A stretch of 64,000 bases of DNA from Merdimmobilis hominis. Its GTDB lineage: Bacteria > Bacillota > Clostridia > Oscillospirales > Ruminococcaceae. Both the position numbers and the translations under genes were made by a program. The notes under the pieces were generated by a model. That model did not search any database, was not told the origin of the DNA, and saw only the letters and a program-made list of their open reading frames with translations. Below are positions 34,463 to 42,457 of this stretch, in pieces. The stretch is from NCBI RefSeq assembly GCF_021109255.1, contig NZ_JAJODG010000003.1. One strand, written 5' to 3'. The number at the start of each line of letters is the position of its first letter. Position 1 is the stretch's first letter.

Positions 34463-35839
34463 TTAGGCGGCCGCAGTCCCCTGGGCAGCTAAAGCGTCCA
34501 CCCGGCTTTGCAGGGCCGAAAGGGATTGGCCGCTGACCGCCTGGTACACGCACATAAAGTCCATGCCAGTGGCGGCGATGACCAGTTCCCCATTCTCATG
34601 GAAGGTAATGGTATAGCGGGTACCGGTGTCAAAATCCAGATCAATCCGCCGCAGCTCCGCAGAGATGCCGGAGAAATCGCCATCCGAGGGATTCTTCAAG
34701 GTTCCAGTGTGGCAGGAGAGCTGCTTCAACAGGGCAGCCACGTCGGCGATAATATCCCTGGAATCGGTGGAGTACACCTTGCCGCCCGCGGTAATCTGCA
34801 TGTTGGTGGCCCGGGAGGCGTTCATCACCACCAGCCACTGGGGGATGCCAGTAGTCCGGTTTATCAGCGAATCCCGCAGGGAGTAGAGGGCATTGAGACG
34901 GCCGGTGTCCACCAGGAAGAACTTGCCGCCATCTACAGCGATGCCGGTGCTGTGGCACTCATAGTCGTAAATATCTTCGGTGGCATTCTGCCGGGCGATG
35001 CGGATGGTGCTGGACCAGCCTTCCGGTCCAGGGTCCACCTCACTGACCGTTACCGTGCCAAAGTTGCGCATGGCCGCCAGGATCTGGCTGGTCTCCCCCT
35101 GGGTCAGGGGGAAGTAGAGCATGTTCTGATTGTCCAAAATCCAGCCTTTGGCCGGCCCGTTATAGTTGAAGTAAGAGGAGTTGGTGGGGTATTTTTTCAG
35201 CATCTTCTCCGGGATTTCGTTGACCAGCATCCCGGCCGGGCTGTTGGTGGTGTACTGGGAGGACTGGCCGCCGGTGGAGAAGTAAAAGCTGCTTTGGGCG
35301 GGGCTGCAGTGATAACCATAAGAAGCCACCGAGCCGTCGCTGTAATAGAAGTCCACTTTGCTTATCAGGCCGCCGGTGGGGGGATTGATGCGTTCCTTCT
35401 GGACGCTGTCGGCAAAGCCGTTGAACAGCTGCACCAGGGCAGTAATGTCCTCCTGCCCGGTGACGGTGATCACGTCGTCATAGGTCTCGTGGCCGCCATT
35501 TGAGACTACTACCTTGGTCACCGATCCAGCGGGGATGGCGAAGGGCTTGACAGTGGAAGCCGCCGGGGCAGGGGTGGAGCTGGATGCGGGGGAAGAAGAC
35601 GAGGATGAGGTGACCGGAGGGACAGAGGAAGGCTCCGCTTTCGAGGAGCTGCTGCTTTCCTCCTGGGAGCTGCTTTCCTCCAGCTCCTCGCTGCTGGAGG
35701 ACGGCTCCTCACTGGAGCTCTGGGAAGAAGACGAGGGTTCCGACGGGTCATCCCGCCCTTGGCAGCCGGAGAGCGGAGCCAGCAAGAGCATGGCGGACAG
35801 CACGAGGGCGAGCGCTTTCTGCGCGATGGATCGTTTCAT
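34463..35839 (-). CDS. Ser-rich lipoprotein, unknown function
   Basis: 458 residues. Lipobox (APLSGC) at about 22-26, then a Ser/Glu stalk to about 85, then a folded part rich in Asp, Tyr and beta pattern in two stretches (about 95-260 and 280-458). I recognise no catalytic motif. Stalk composition is the same as in the sortase, LytM protein and lipoprotein at 38.3 kb, so these share a surface-exposed style. GGAGG seven bases before the ATG (AAGGAGGTTTCT). Confidence 0.75.
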   Translation of the reverse strand: MKRSIAQKALALVLSAMLLLAPLSGCQGRDDPSEPSSSSQSSSEEPSSSSEELEESSSQEESSSSSKAEPSSVPPVTSSSSSSPASSSTPAPAASTVKPFAIPAGSVTKVVVSNGGHETYDDVITVTGQEDITALVQLFNGFADSVQKERINPPTGGLISKVDFYYSDGSVASYGYHCSPAQSSFYFSTGGQSSQYTTNSPAGMLVNEIPEKMLKKYPTNSSYFNYNGPAKGWILDNQNMLYFPLTQGETSQILAAMRNFGTVTVSEVDPGPEGWSSTIRIARQNATEDIYDYECHSTGIAVDGGKFFLVDTGRLNALYSLRDSLINRTTGIPQWLVVMNASRATNMQITAGGKVYSTDSRDIIADVAALLKQLSCHTGTLKNPSDGDFSGISAELRRIDLDFDTGTRYTITFHENGELVIAATGMDFMCVYQAVSGQSLSALQSRVDALAAQGTAAA

Positions 35840-36262
35840 AGAAACCTCCTTAAAAAAACAAGTTTCTCAATTGTTATGGATATAGTGGCATAGAATAGCC
35901 GTTTTGTTGCATCTTTGGCCGGATGAACGGGGAAAGAGAAAAAATTTATGTATGTGTGGGTGGGTGAGGGCACTCCCTGGATGGAATGGGCCCCTGGACA
36001 GGACTGCCGCAGATTGCACCTTGATTATAGTGTATATTCCCTAAAATAGCAATTGAATTTTCTACAACTATGCCCAGTATTTTTTTAACAATCTTTACAG
36101 CGGGAAAATTCACCCAATTAACTGTTTCGGCTATTTGTAAATAATGTCTATATATTTTGTTACTTAATTGTGTTAAGATAAAAAAGAAAAGTGAGAGCAG
36201 TTTTATGGCCGGCTTCTAGGGGAATTGCCGGTTTCTTTTCAATCTAGGGAAAAGGAGTGATC
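35840..36262. other. AT-rich intergenic region upstream of MATE gene 2
   Basis: Mostly non-coding. The right half (36010-36200) is AT-rich and likely holds promoters, with TAAGAT near 36173 a possible -10. CCGGC at 36211 and GCCGG at 36230, followed by T-rich sequence, could be an attenuator or terminator in the leader. No gene found. Confidence 0.45.
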
Positions 36263-36301
36263 ATGGGCGGGAGTCCGCCCAGTGTGCATGGAAGAAAATA
36301 A
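36263..36301 (+). CDS. possible 12-residue leader peptide overlapping MATE gene 2
   Basis: AAAAGGAGTG lies at ideal distance before this ATG, which reads MGGSPPSVHGRK and stops 14 bases inside the MATE gene. The MATE start has no good site of its own. A hairpin GGGCGG-GAGT-CCGCCC (36265-36280) lies within it. It might couple or gate translation of the transporter. Could equally be chance. Confidence 0.3.
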   Translation: MGGSPPSVHGRK

Positions 36302-37745
36302 ACAAGTCAGCACGCCTACCGAGGCGGAGCTGGAACGGGAGAGGGCGCTTGCCGATCCGGATCATCCCATTCACCACGAACGGGTGACCAAGGCAATCCC
36401 TGAGGGATACACCTCCCGCCAGCTGTACAACGATGTCATTCAAATCGCATGGCCCTCCTGCGTCGAGCTGCTTTTGACACAGCTCGCTTCGATGGTCGAC
36501 CTGATGATGGTGGGCCAGTTGGGCGCCTGGGCATTGACCAGTGTCGGCCTTTCCACCCAGCCTAAATTCCTTGTCATGACCATGTTCATGGCTCTGAACG
36601 TGGGAGCCACCGCTATGGTTGCCCGGTTTAAGGGCGCCGGCGATCAGGAGAATGCCAACGTGATCCTGCGCCAGGCTCTGGTGCTCTCCCTCATACTTTC
36701 CACCATTGCAGCGGTGGTAGGCTACATCTTTGCGCCTCAATTGATCCAGTTTATGGGCTCCACCGAGGAGGCCACCCTCATCGGCGGCACCCAGTACCTG
36801 CGCATTCAGATGATCGGCATCCCCGCCGTGGCACTGACCAGCGTTGTCACCGCCACCATGCGTGGCATCGGCAACAGCCGTATTGCCATGATTTACAACA
36901 TCATCGCCAATGTGGTCAACGTCATCTTCAACTACCTGCTCATTGGCGGCAACCTGGGCTTCCCCCGCCTGGAGGTTGTCGGCGCTTCGCTGGCCACCAT
37001 CCTGGGCCAGTTTGTGGCCTTCGGCATCGCTGTGTATATGATTCTGCGGCCTAAATCTTACCTGCGGATCAAGCGGGGTGACAGCTTCAAGTTCGACCTG
37101 CCGATGATCAAACGCATTGTCAACGTTGGTATCCCCGCCATGATTGAACAGCTTTTGATGCGGGCCGGTATGATCATCTTCTCCAAGACCGTGGCTGGTT
37201 TGGGAACTGTGGCTTTCGCCACCCATCAGGTGTGCATGAATATCCAAGCGCTGTCGTTTATGAATGGCCAGGCCTTTGCCACCTCTGCCACCAGCCTGAT
37301 GGGCCAAAGCTTGGGGAAAAAGCGCCCCGACCTGGCGCAGGCATATTGCCACCGGGCAAGGCGCCTCGGCATGATGGTCTCCCTGTTCCTGGGTGTGGTC
37401 TTCTTCTTCTTTGGCGGTCCCATCGTGGCGTTGTACAACGACGACCCGATGATCGTGGCGGAAGGCGCCAAGATGCTGATGATCGTGGCCATTACCCAGC
37501 CGCTCCAGTCCAGCCAGTTCATCCTGGCAGGTGCGCTGCGCGGCGCCGGCGATACCCGTGCCACCGCTTACATCACCTTCCTCACCGTTTTGGTCGTCCG
37601 CCCTTTGCTGGCCATCTTCCTCATCAACTCGATGAATATGGGCCTACTGGGTGCCTGGGTGGCCATCGCTGTGGACCAGCTGATCCGTTCTACCTTGGTT
37701 CTGTTCCGTTTCAACTCCGGCAAGTGGAAAAAAATCATTGTTTAA
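36288..37745 (+). CDS. MATE-family efflux transporter
   Basis: 485 residues with a hydrophilic, charged N-terminus of about 45 residues (unusual length), then twelve helices. Signature stretches are WPSCVELLLTQLASMVDLMMVG, LNVGATAMVARFKGAG and ALRGAGDTRATAYI. It is closer to the NorM/DinF side than the first MATE gene. A GTG two codons earlier (36282) is possible; the ATG has no ordinary Shine-Dalgarno, and the best one serves the short frame just upstream. Confidence 0.9.
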   Translation: MEENKQVSTPTEAELERERALADPDHPIHHERVTKAIPEGYTSRQLYNDVIQIAWPSCVELLLTQLASMVDLMMVGQLGAWALTSVGLSTQPKFLVMTMFMALNVGATAMVARFKGAGDQENANVILRQALVLSLILSTIAAVVGYIFAPQLIQFMGSTEEATLIGGTQYLRIQMIGIPAVALTSVVTATMRGIGNSRIAMIYNIIANVVNVIFNYLLIGGNLGFPRLEVVGASLATILGQFVAFGIAVYMILRPKSYLRIKRGDSFKFDLPMIKRIVNVGIPAMIEQLLMRAGMIIFSKTVAGLGTVAFATHQVCMNIQALSFMNGQAFATSATSLMGQSLGKKRPDLAQAYCHRARRLGMMVSLFLGVVFFFFGGPIVALYNDDPMIVAEGAKMLMIVAITQPLQSSQFILAGALRGAGDTRATAYITFLTVLVVRPLLAIFLINSMNMGLLGAWVAIAVDQLIRSTLVLFRFNSGKWKKIIV

Positions 37746-37753
37746 TAGAAATG

Positions 37754-37788
37754 GAAAAGGAGAGGCTTTTGCCTCTCCTTTTTTTGTT
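37754..37788 (+). terminator. terminator of MATE gene 2
   Basis: AAAGGAGAGGC and GCCTCTCCTTTTTTT around a four-base loop, directly after the stop. Confidence 0.92.
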
Positions 37789-37841
37789 GTGTAGAAACCG
37801 GGCTGGACATGGGCGGAATCTTTCTCCCCAGTGTGGATTTG

Positions 37842-37850
37842 TGGTATAAT
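37842..37850 (+). promoter_or_regulatory. extended -10 promoter for the glyoxalase-fold gene
   Basis: TG, one base, TATAAT; about 35 bases before the start codon. Confidence 0.6.
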
Positions 37851-37883
37851 GAGATCAATTCCAAACTGGAGAGGAGTTTTCAT

Positions 37884-38246
37884 ATGGCGATTGAATCCAG
37901 CATCATCTTTTTGCCCTGCATCAATTTGGAGGAGACCACCAAGTTCTACACCGAGGTCATCGGCCTCACAGTAGCCAAAGACCTGGGCAGCACCCGGCTG
38001 ATCGATACCGGCTACGGCTACTGGGGGTTCTGCCAATACGACGATGGCCGCCCGCTGGCCAGCAGCATCTGCCTGTCCCACAACTGTGCGGACAATGCCG
38101 ATGTGGATGCCTATTACCAGCGGATCACCAGCCATGGGGTGGAGACCATGGGCGCTCCCCAGCTTCACCCGGTATTCCCGGTGTATTCCTTCTTCATCCA
38201 CGATCCCAATGGATATTTGGTGGAGTTCCAGAAAATCCAAAAATAA
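37884..38246 (+). CDS. glyoxalase/VOC superfamily protein
   Basis: 120 residues, one full VOC domain (two beta-alpha-beta-beta-beta units). Typical elements are FLPCINLEETTKFYTEVIGL at the start and SFFIHDPNGYLVEFQKI at the end, where Glu would be a metal ligand. Members act as glyoxalases, dioxygenases or antibiotic-binding proteins; which one cannot be told. GGAGAGGAG precedes the ATG. It stands alone between two terminators. Confidence 0.85.
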   Translation: MAIESSIIFLPCINLEETTKFYTEVIGLTVAKDLGSTRLIDTGYGYWGFCQYDDGRPLASSICLSHNCADNADVDAYYQRITSHGVETMGAPQLHPVFPVYSFFIHDPNGYLVEFQKIQK

Positions 38247-38248
38247 GG

Positions 38249-38289
38249 CATAAAAAGGGCCGGGGACTCGAGTCCCCGGCCCTTTTTAT
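38249..38289. terminator. bidirectional terminator, VOC gene / lipoprotein gene
   Basis: AAAAAGGGCCGGGGACTCGAGTCCCCGGCCCTTTTT is a perfect palindrome between converging genes. Confidence 0.95.
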
Positions 38290-38295
38290 GTGCAG

Positions 38296-38958
38296 TTATT
38301 CCTTGACAAAGGTGATGGATTCCTGGGTGATTCCCACTTGGGCCACAAAATCGCCGCAGGGGTAGAACAGAGAGCCGTCTTCCTGGAGGGTGACTTCCAG
38401 GCTGCCCACATTTTCCGCCGAGTAGCCGGGCAGATTCACCGCCTCCGCCGCCAAAGAGACCTGGCTGCCGTTGACGGCGTAGCTGCCGCTCACTGTGCCG
38501 GACAGCAGGAAGGCGGAGAGCTTCAGCGTGTATTGATCCCCCTCTTGGAGGGTCAGGGTGAGACGGATGGCACCCAGGTCCTCCTGGGGCAGGTAGGTTC
38601 CAATCAGGGAACTCCCCTCTTCCGGTGCGGAGGATGGAGAAGAACCCTCCTGGGGCTTGCCGGCAGAAGAATTGCTGCTGGGTTGTTGTTCCGCATCCTG
38701 GGAACTGCTCTCCTGGGGTACAGCGGGAGGGGTGGATTCTGGGGCCGGTTGGGCGGCATAGCTGCCGCCCGTTTGAGACGGAGTAGAGGATAAGAAGTCC
38801 TCCATTGGGCTGGAGGCCCCCTCCGGCTGGGATGACAGGGATTGGGAGGAGCCTTGGCTGGAAGGAAGGTTCTCCTCCGCAGGGGGAGTGGAGCGGCATC
38901 CGCCTAAAAATGCAGATAAGGCCGCCGCCGCAAGGAGGCTAATCAGTAATTTTTTCAC
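38296..38958 (-). CDS. Ser-rich lipoprotein, unknown function
   Basis: 220 residues. Signal peptide with lipobox (FLGGC), a long Ser/Gln/Pro/Glu linker (about 23-118), and a small beta domain of about 100 residues with LIGTYLPQEDLGAIRLTLTL and a C-terminal FYPCGDFVAQVG. The end domain is like small beta-barrel or lipocalin-type folds that respond to cell wall state, but no family is certain. Forms a run with the two paralogous lipoprotein genes upstream. Confidence 0.72.
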   Translation of the reverse strand: MKKLLISLLAAAALSAFLGGCRSTPPAEENLPSSQGSSQSLSSQPEGASSPMEDFLSSTPSQTGGSYAAQPAPESTPPAVPQESSSQDAEQQPSSNSSAGKPQEGSSPSSAPEEGSSLIGTYLPQEDLGAIRLTLTLQEGDQYTLKLSAFLLSGTVSGSYAVNGSQVSLAAEAVNLPGYSAENVGSLEVTLQEDGSLFYPCGDFVAQVGITQESITFVKE

Positions 38959-38994
38959 AGGGATCTCCTTTGTTTTGAAGTGATGTTGCCCGCC

Positions 38995-39498
38995 CTAATA
39001 GAAGTAAGGGAACTGGGTAAAGAGCCACTTGCCGTCGACCTTCTCCTGGACGAAAAGGTATTCCTGGGCACCCTTGACAAAATAGGCAGTGGCCATGATC
39101 TCCCGGCGGGAATCGGTTTCGGAAACCAGGGCGTAATCGGCGCCGCCAATGAAGCGGTTTTTCTCCCGGATATTGCCCCGGGTATACAGTTTGCCATCCA
39201 GTTCCCGGTAGTTGCCCCCGGCCAGAAGGGTGCCGTCCACCATCTCCTGGGGGAAGATGCCGGTGAGATAGCGGTAGAAGGATTGGTAGTCGGGGAAGCG
39301 GGAGTCGTCTACCTGGTGCCAGGGGGAGCTATCTCCCTCGACCCAGACTTCCTCCGCCTGGTAATGGAGGCCGCCGGTGACAAACCATCCATAAGCCTCC
39401 ATGGCAGGGGCGACCAGCTCCTCCGGCGTCTTTGGGGTTGGGTTACAGCCTGGCAACAGAAACAGGAGGGCGAAAAGAAAGGGGAGAAGGCGTTTCAC
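38995..39498 (-). CDS. lipoprotein, IseA-like (copy 1)
   Basis: 167 residues. Lipobox LLPGC; then SRFPDYQSFYRYLTGIFP, QEMVDGTLLAGGNY and the terminal KWLFTQFPYFY. The pattern resembles IseA/YoeB, which in Bacillus inhibits cell-wall DL-endopeptidases. The next gene is a clear paralogue with the same end. Only 21 bases separate them, so this is a tandem duplication. Function by similarity of pattern only. Confidence 0.68.
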   Translation of the reverse strand: MKRLLPFLFALLFLLPGCNPTPKTPEELVAPAMEAYGWFVTGGLHYQAEEVWVEGDSSPWHQVDDSRFPDYQSFYRYLTGIFPQEMVDGTLLAGGNYRELDGKLYTRGNIREKNRFIGGADYALVSETDSRREIMATAYFVKGAQEYLFVQEKVDGKWLFTQFPYFY

Positions 39499-39519
39499 AG
39501 CGGGTACCCTCCTACGGGG

Positions 39520-40110
39520 TTAATAAAAGTAAGGGAACTGGGTGAAGAGCCATTTCCCATCGATTTTTTCCTGGACAAAGGTGTATTCCTCGACCTTTTC
39601 CACCTCAGGTGTCTCGGCGGCAGGGTCCACCAGGTACTCCACCGAAGCGATGATCTCCCGGCGGGTGTCGGTTTCCTCACCCATGGCATAGGTCACCCCG
39701 CCGACAAAGATGTTGGAGCCCCGCGCTCCGTCATGGCTGTAGAGGGCGCCGTCCACATTCACATAATTCCCCCCGGAGAGGAGGGTGTTGTCCACCATCT
39801 CCTGGGAGAAAATTCCGGTCAGATAACGATATAGGGAATCGTAGTCGGGGAAGCGGGGGTCGGTGACCCGGTAGGCGGGCCATCCATCCAGGGAAACGGC
39901 GTCGTTGGGGTCGCAGGGGAGGCTGTAGACCATGCACCAGGTATAGGCTTCCATAGCGGGTTCGATCAGCTCCTCGGCGGTGACAGGAGCGGCTTCAGGG
40001 GAGGACTGGCTGGACTGCTGGGAAGAACCTTCACTGGAGGGGTTCCCACTGCCTGCGCAGGCGGTGAGCAGCAACGCGGCTGCGGTCAACAAAATCAGCG
40101 CCTTTTTCAT
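39520..40110 (-). CDS. lipoprotein, IseA-like (copy 2)
   Basis: 196 residues. Lipobox LLTAC, a Ser-rich linker (about 20-45) that copy 1 lacks, then the shared domain (PRFPDYDSLYRYLTGIFS, ETDTRREIIASVEY, KWLFTQFPYFY). The last eleven residues are identical to copy 1. AAAGGAGTGTTTGT lies before the ATG. If these are autolysin inhibitors they would act on the outer membrane face beside the cell wall. Confidence 0.7.
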   Translation of the reverse strand: MKKALILLTAAALLLTACAGSGNPSSEGSSQQSSQSSPEAAPVTAEELIEPAMEAYTWCMVYSLPCDPNDAVSLDGWPAYRVTDPRFPDYDSLYRYLTGIFSQEMVDNTLLSGGNYVNVDGALYSHDGARGSNIFVGGVTYAMGEETDTRREIIASVEYLVDPAAETPEVEKVEEYTFVQEKIDGKWLFTQFPYFY

Positions 40111-40150
40111 ACAAACACTCCTTTCAAGGTGTATACTTGGTTCTATCTGC

Positions 40151-40189
40151 GAAAAAAGAGGGGAGGGCGTACCCTCCCCCCTTTGTTTT
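40151..40189 (-). terminator. terminator of the 40266-40781 gene
   Basis: GGGGAGGG / CCCTCCCC hairpin with six T on the minus strand, about 80 bases after the stop. Confidence 0.75.
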
Positions 40190-40265
40190 TCAGTGCCTGA
40201 AAAGCGGGGAAAACTTGCACCCCACCAGATTTTTCCCCCATGGGCCGGGAAAAAATGGAAAACGG

Positions 40266-40781
40266 TTAATCCATCACGCTCTTGTGACGGACTAAATACG
40301 CCCGGAACACCCCTTGCCCATCGGCTTCTACTTCGCCCCGAACCACAGGGCGGTAGTTGAGGCCATCCTCTTCGCTGAAGAAGAGGGCGAAGGTCTCATA
40401 CTGCTCCCCCAGCCGTTCGAACAGCTTCAGCGCCAGATCCCGGCACTGGTCCCGGTTGAGGTTTTCATAACCGGCAGTTTCAAACACCAGGCCCACCTGA
40501 TCGATCATCACATTTTTCTCCTGGATCAGGATGTGGTCCGGCGGGCGCTTGGGGAGTTTGGATGCGATGTATTCCACCAAAGGGGTCTCCTTGGCCCGGG
40601 CATCTGTCCGGCGGCGGAGGATATAAAACGGGGTGGCAAACAACACTGCCCACAGGATGATGCTGGCGAAAAAGCCCACATACCCGGGGAGCAGCTTCCC
40701 CAGGAAGATGGCCGCACCGAAGCAGACAATCAACCAGGCGACGGTGAAGACAATGGAAAACAGGCGGGTCAAAGGGTTCAT
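40266..40781 (-). CDS. two-helix membrane protein, unknown function
   Basis: 171 residues: two adjacent membrane helices (about 5-28 and 31-52), then a soluble basic/acidic domain with no recognised motif (includes LFERLGEQYETFALFFSEED). Lies 58 bases after the CorC-type gene on the same strand, so probably co-transcribed. ATG chosen because the upstream frame runs antisense-like through the leader; AAAGGAA precedes it. Confidence 0.65.
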   Translation of the reverse strand: MNPLTRLFSIVFTVAWLIVCFGAAIFLGKLLPGYVGFFASIILWAVLFATPFYILRRRTDARAKETPLVEYIASKLPKRPPDHILIQEKNVMIDQVGLVFETAGYENLNRDQCRDLALKLFERLGEQYETFALFFSEEDGLNYRPVVRGEVEADGQGVFRAYLVRHKSVMD

Positions 40782-40839
40782 AGTCGGTGAGATTCCTTTC
40801 CGGCAGTTTGACCACAGGGCAAACTGCGTTTTCGCTCTT

Positions 40840-42171
40840 TTATACCGGTTCATCCTGCCCGTCGTCGGGCAGGGTTTCAGCGCGGATTTTCGAGATCCGG
40901 CGGCCATCCATTTCCACCACGGTGAAAAGGGTGTTTTGAATGGTAACCTGGGGGTGTTCCCCCGCTTTGGGGATGCGCCCCAGCTTGTCAGTGAGGACGC
41001 CGCTCAGAGTCTCCGAGTCCACGTCGTCTTCAAATTCGATGCCCAGCTGCCGCTCCACCTCGTCCAGGGACACTGAACCATCAAAAGTCACGGCGCCGTC
41101 CGGTTGGACGGAGATCTCCTCCGCTTCGTTGTCGTATTCATCCTGGATATTGCCCACGATGGATTCCAGCAAGTCCTCCATGGTGACAATACCGTAAGTG
41201 CCGCCGTATTCATCTACAATCACTGCCATTTGCAGCTTGCGGCTTTTCAGCTCTTTAAACAGCTCGGTGCAGCGGGTGGATTCAGGGATGAAAAGGGGCG
41301 GGCGCATGCAGTTGTGGATGTTAAACTCCCGTTCGCTGCCGATAAACTGCAAAAGGTCCTTGGCATAGATGATGCCGATGATGTTGTCCAGGTCGTCCTC
41401 ATACACCGGTATGCGGGAATAACCGGTTTCCATGGCCACCTGGACGATCTCCTCCAGGGAGGCGGTGGCTTCCACAGCGGTGGTCTCGGTCCGGTGGGTC
41501 ATCACGGCTGCCACCGAGCGGTCGTCAAACTCGAAGATGTTGTTGATCATGTCCTTCTCGCTTTGTTCGATGACGCCTTTTTCCTCGCCCACATCCACCA
41601 TCATGCGGATTTCTTCCTCGGTGACCTCCTCTGGTTCCTCATCGGGGCTGTGGCCCAACATCCGCAGCAGCAGGCCGGCGAAGCCTTCTGCCGCAGCCAC
41701 AAAGGGCAGTAGCAGGGCGGCAAAGAAGCCGTAAGGGCCAATAAGGGAGAAGGAGATCTTCTCCGGCCGGGAAGCGGCCAGCCGCTTGGGCAGCAGTTTG
41801 CCGAACACCAACAGCACAAAGGCGAGAACCAATGTGATTAAAAAGACAGCGAGGGGGTGGAGCCAGGGGCTGGCTATGCCGTGGCCAGCCAAAGCATTGA
41901 CCGCCACACCGGCGAACCGGTCGCACACCAGGCCGGCAGCAAAGAGGCCGCACAGGGTGACGCCGGCCTGTACGGTGGCCAAAAACCGGGAGGGGTGGTC
42001 CAGCTTATCCAGGAGTTTGCGCGCCCGGTTGTCGCCGTCCTCCACCAGGCGTTTGAGCCGGCTGTCGCTGAGGGTGACCATGGCGGATTCGCACATGGAA
42101 AAAAAGGCGCTGGCCGCCACTAAGATGAAAAGGGTCAATAGAAGCGGGGCAATAGTACCGTCGGGGTCCAT
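40840..42171 (-). CDS. HlyC/CorC-family membrane protein with CBS domains
   Basis: 443 residues: a DUF21 (CNNM) part with about four helices (1-190), two CBS domains (about 205-325: VMTHRTETTAVEA, GIIYAKDLL, VIVDEYGGTYGIVTMEDLLE) and a CorC/HlyC C-terminal domain. Such proteins transport or sense Mg2+ or Co2+. The CBS pair would bind nucleotide. AAGGAGATG precedes the ATG; a 22-residue upstream extension is less likely. Confidence 0.88.
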   Translation of the reverse strand: MDPDGTIAPLLLTLFILVAASAFFSMCESAMVTLSDSRLKRLVEDGDNRARKLLDKLDHPSRFLATVQAGVTLCGLFAAGLVCDRFAGVAVNALAGHGIASPWLHPLAVFLITLVLAFVLLVFGKLLPKRLAASRPEKISFSLIGPYGFFAALLLPFVAAAEGFAGLLLRMLGHSPDEEPEEVTEEEIRMMVDVGEEKGVIEQSEKDMINNIFEFDDRSVAAVMTHRTETTAVEATASLEEIVQVAMETGYSRIPVYEDDLDNIIGIIYAKDLLQFIGSEREFNIHNCMRPPLFIPESTRCTELFKELKSRKLQMAVIVDEYGGTYGIVTMEDLLESIVGNIQDEYDNEAEEISVQPDGAVTFDGSVSLDEVERQLGIEFEDDVDSETLSGVLTDKLGRIPKAGEHPQVTIQNTLFTVVEMDGRRISKIRAETLPDDGQDEPV

Positions 42172-42349
42172 AAAGCATCTCCTTAACCTATTAAGACTGA
42201 TATTTGCGGAAAACCGCTTTCCTACCAAATTATACATGGTTTACCCGGCACTGTCAATTTGCCGCATAGGGGCAGCGGGGCTGGCGGGGAAGGGTGATAA
42301 ATATTTTTCAAAATTGGCTTTCAATCGACCAAAAGACCCTCTGTTCTCT

Positions 42350-42377
42350 TTACATTAGAGGGGAGAAATGATAGAAT
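42350..42377 (+). promoter_or_regulatory. promoter for nifJ
   Basis: TTACAT, 16 bases, TAGAAT, roughly 80 bases before the start. Moderate match. Confidence 0.45.
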
Positions 42378-42457
42378 CTATATGGGTAAGTATCCAAAGA
42401 ATGGCATGTCCCGAATTTGCGGGAACGCCCAAAAATCCAAAGGGAGGAACAAAAAAC

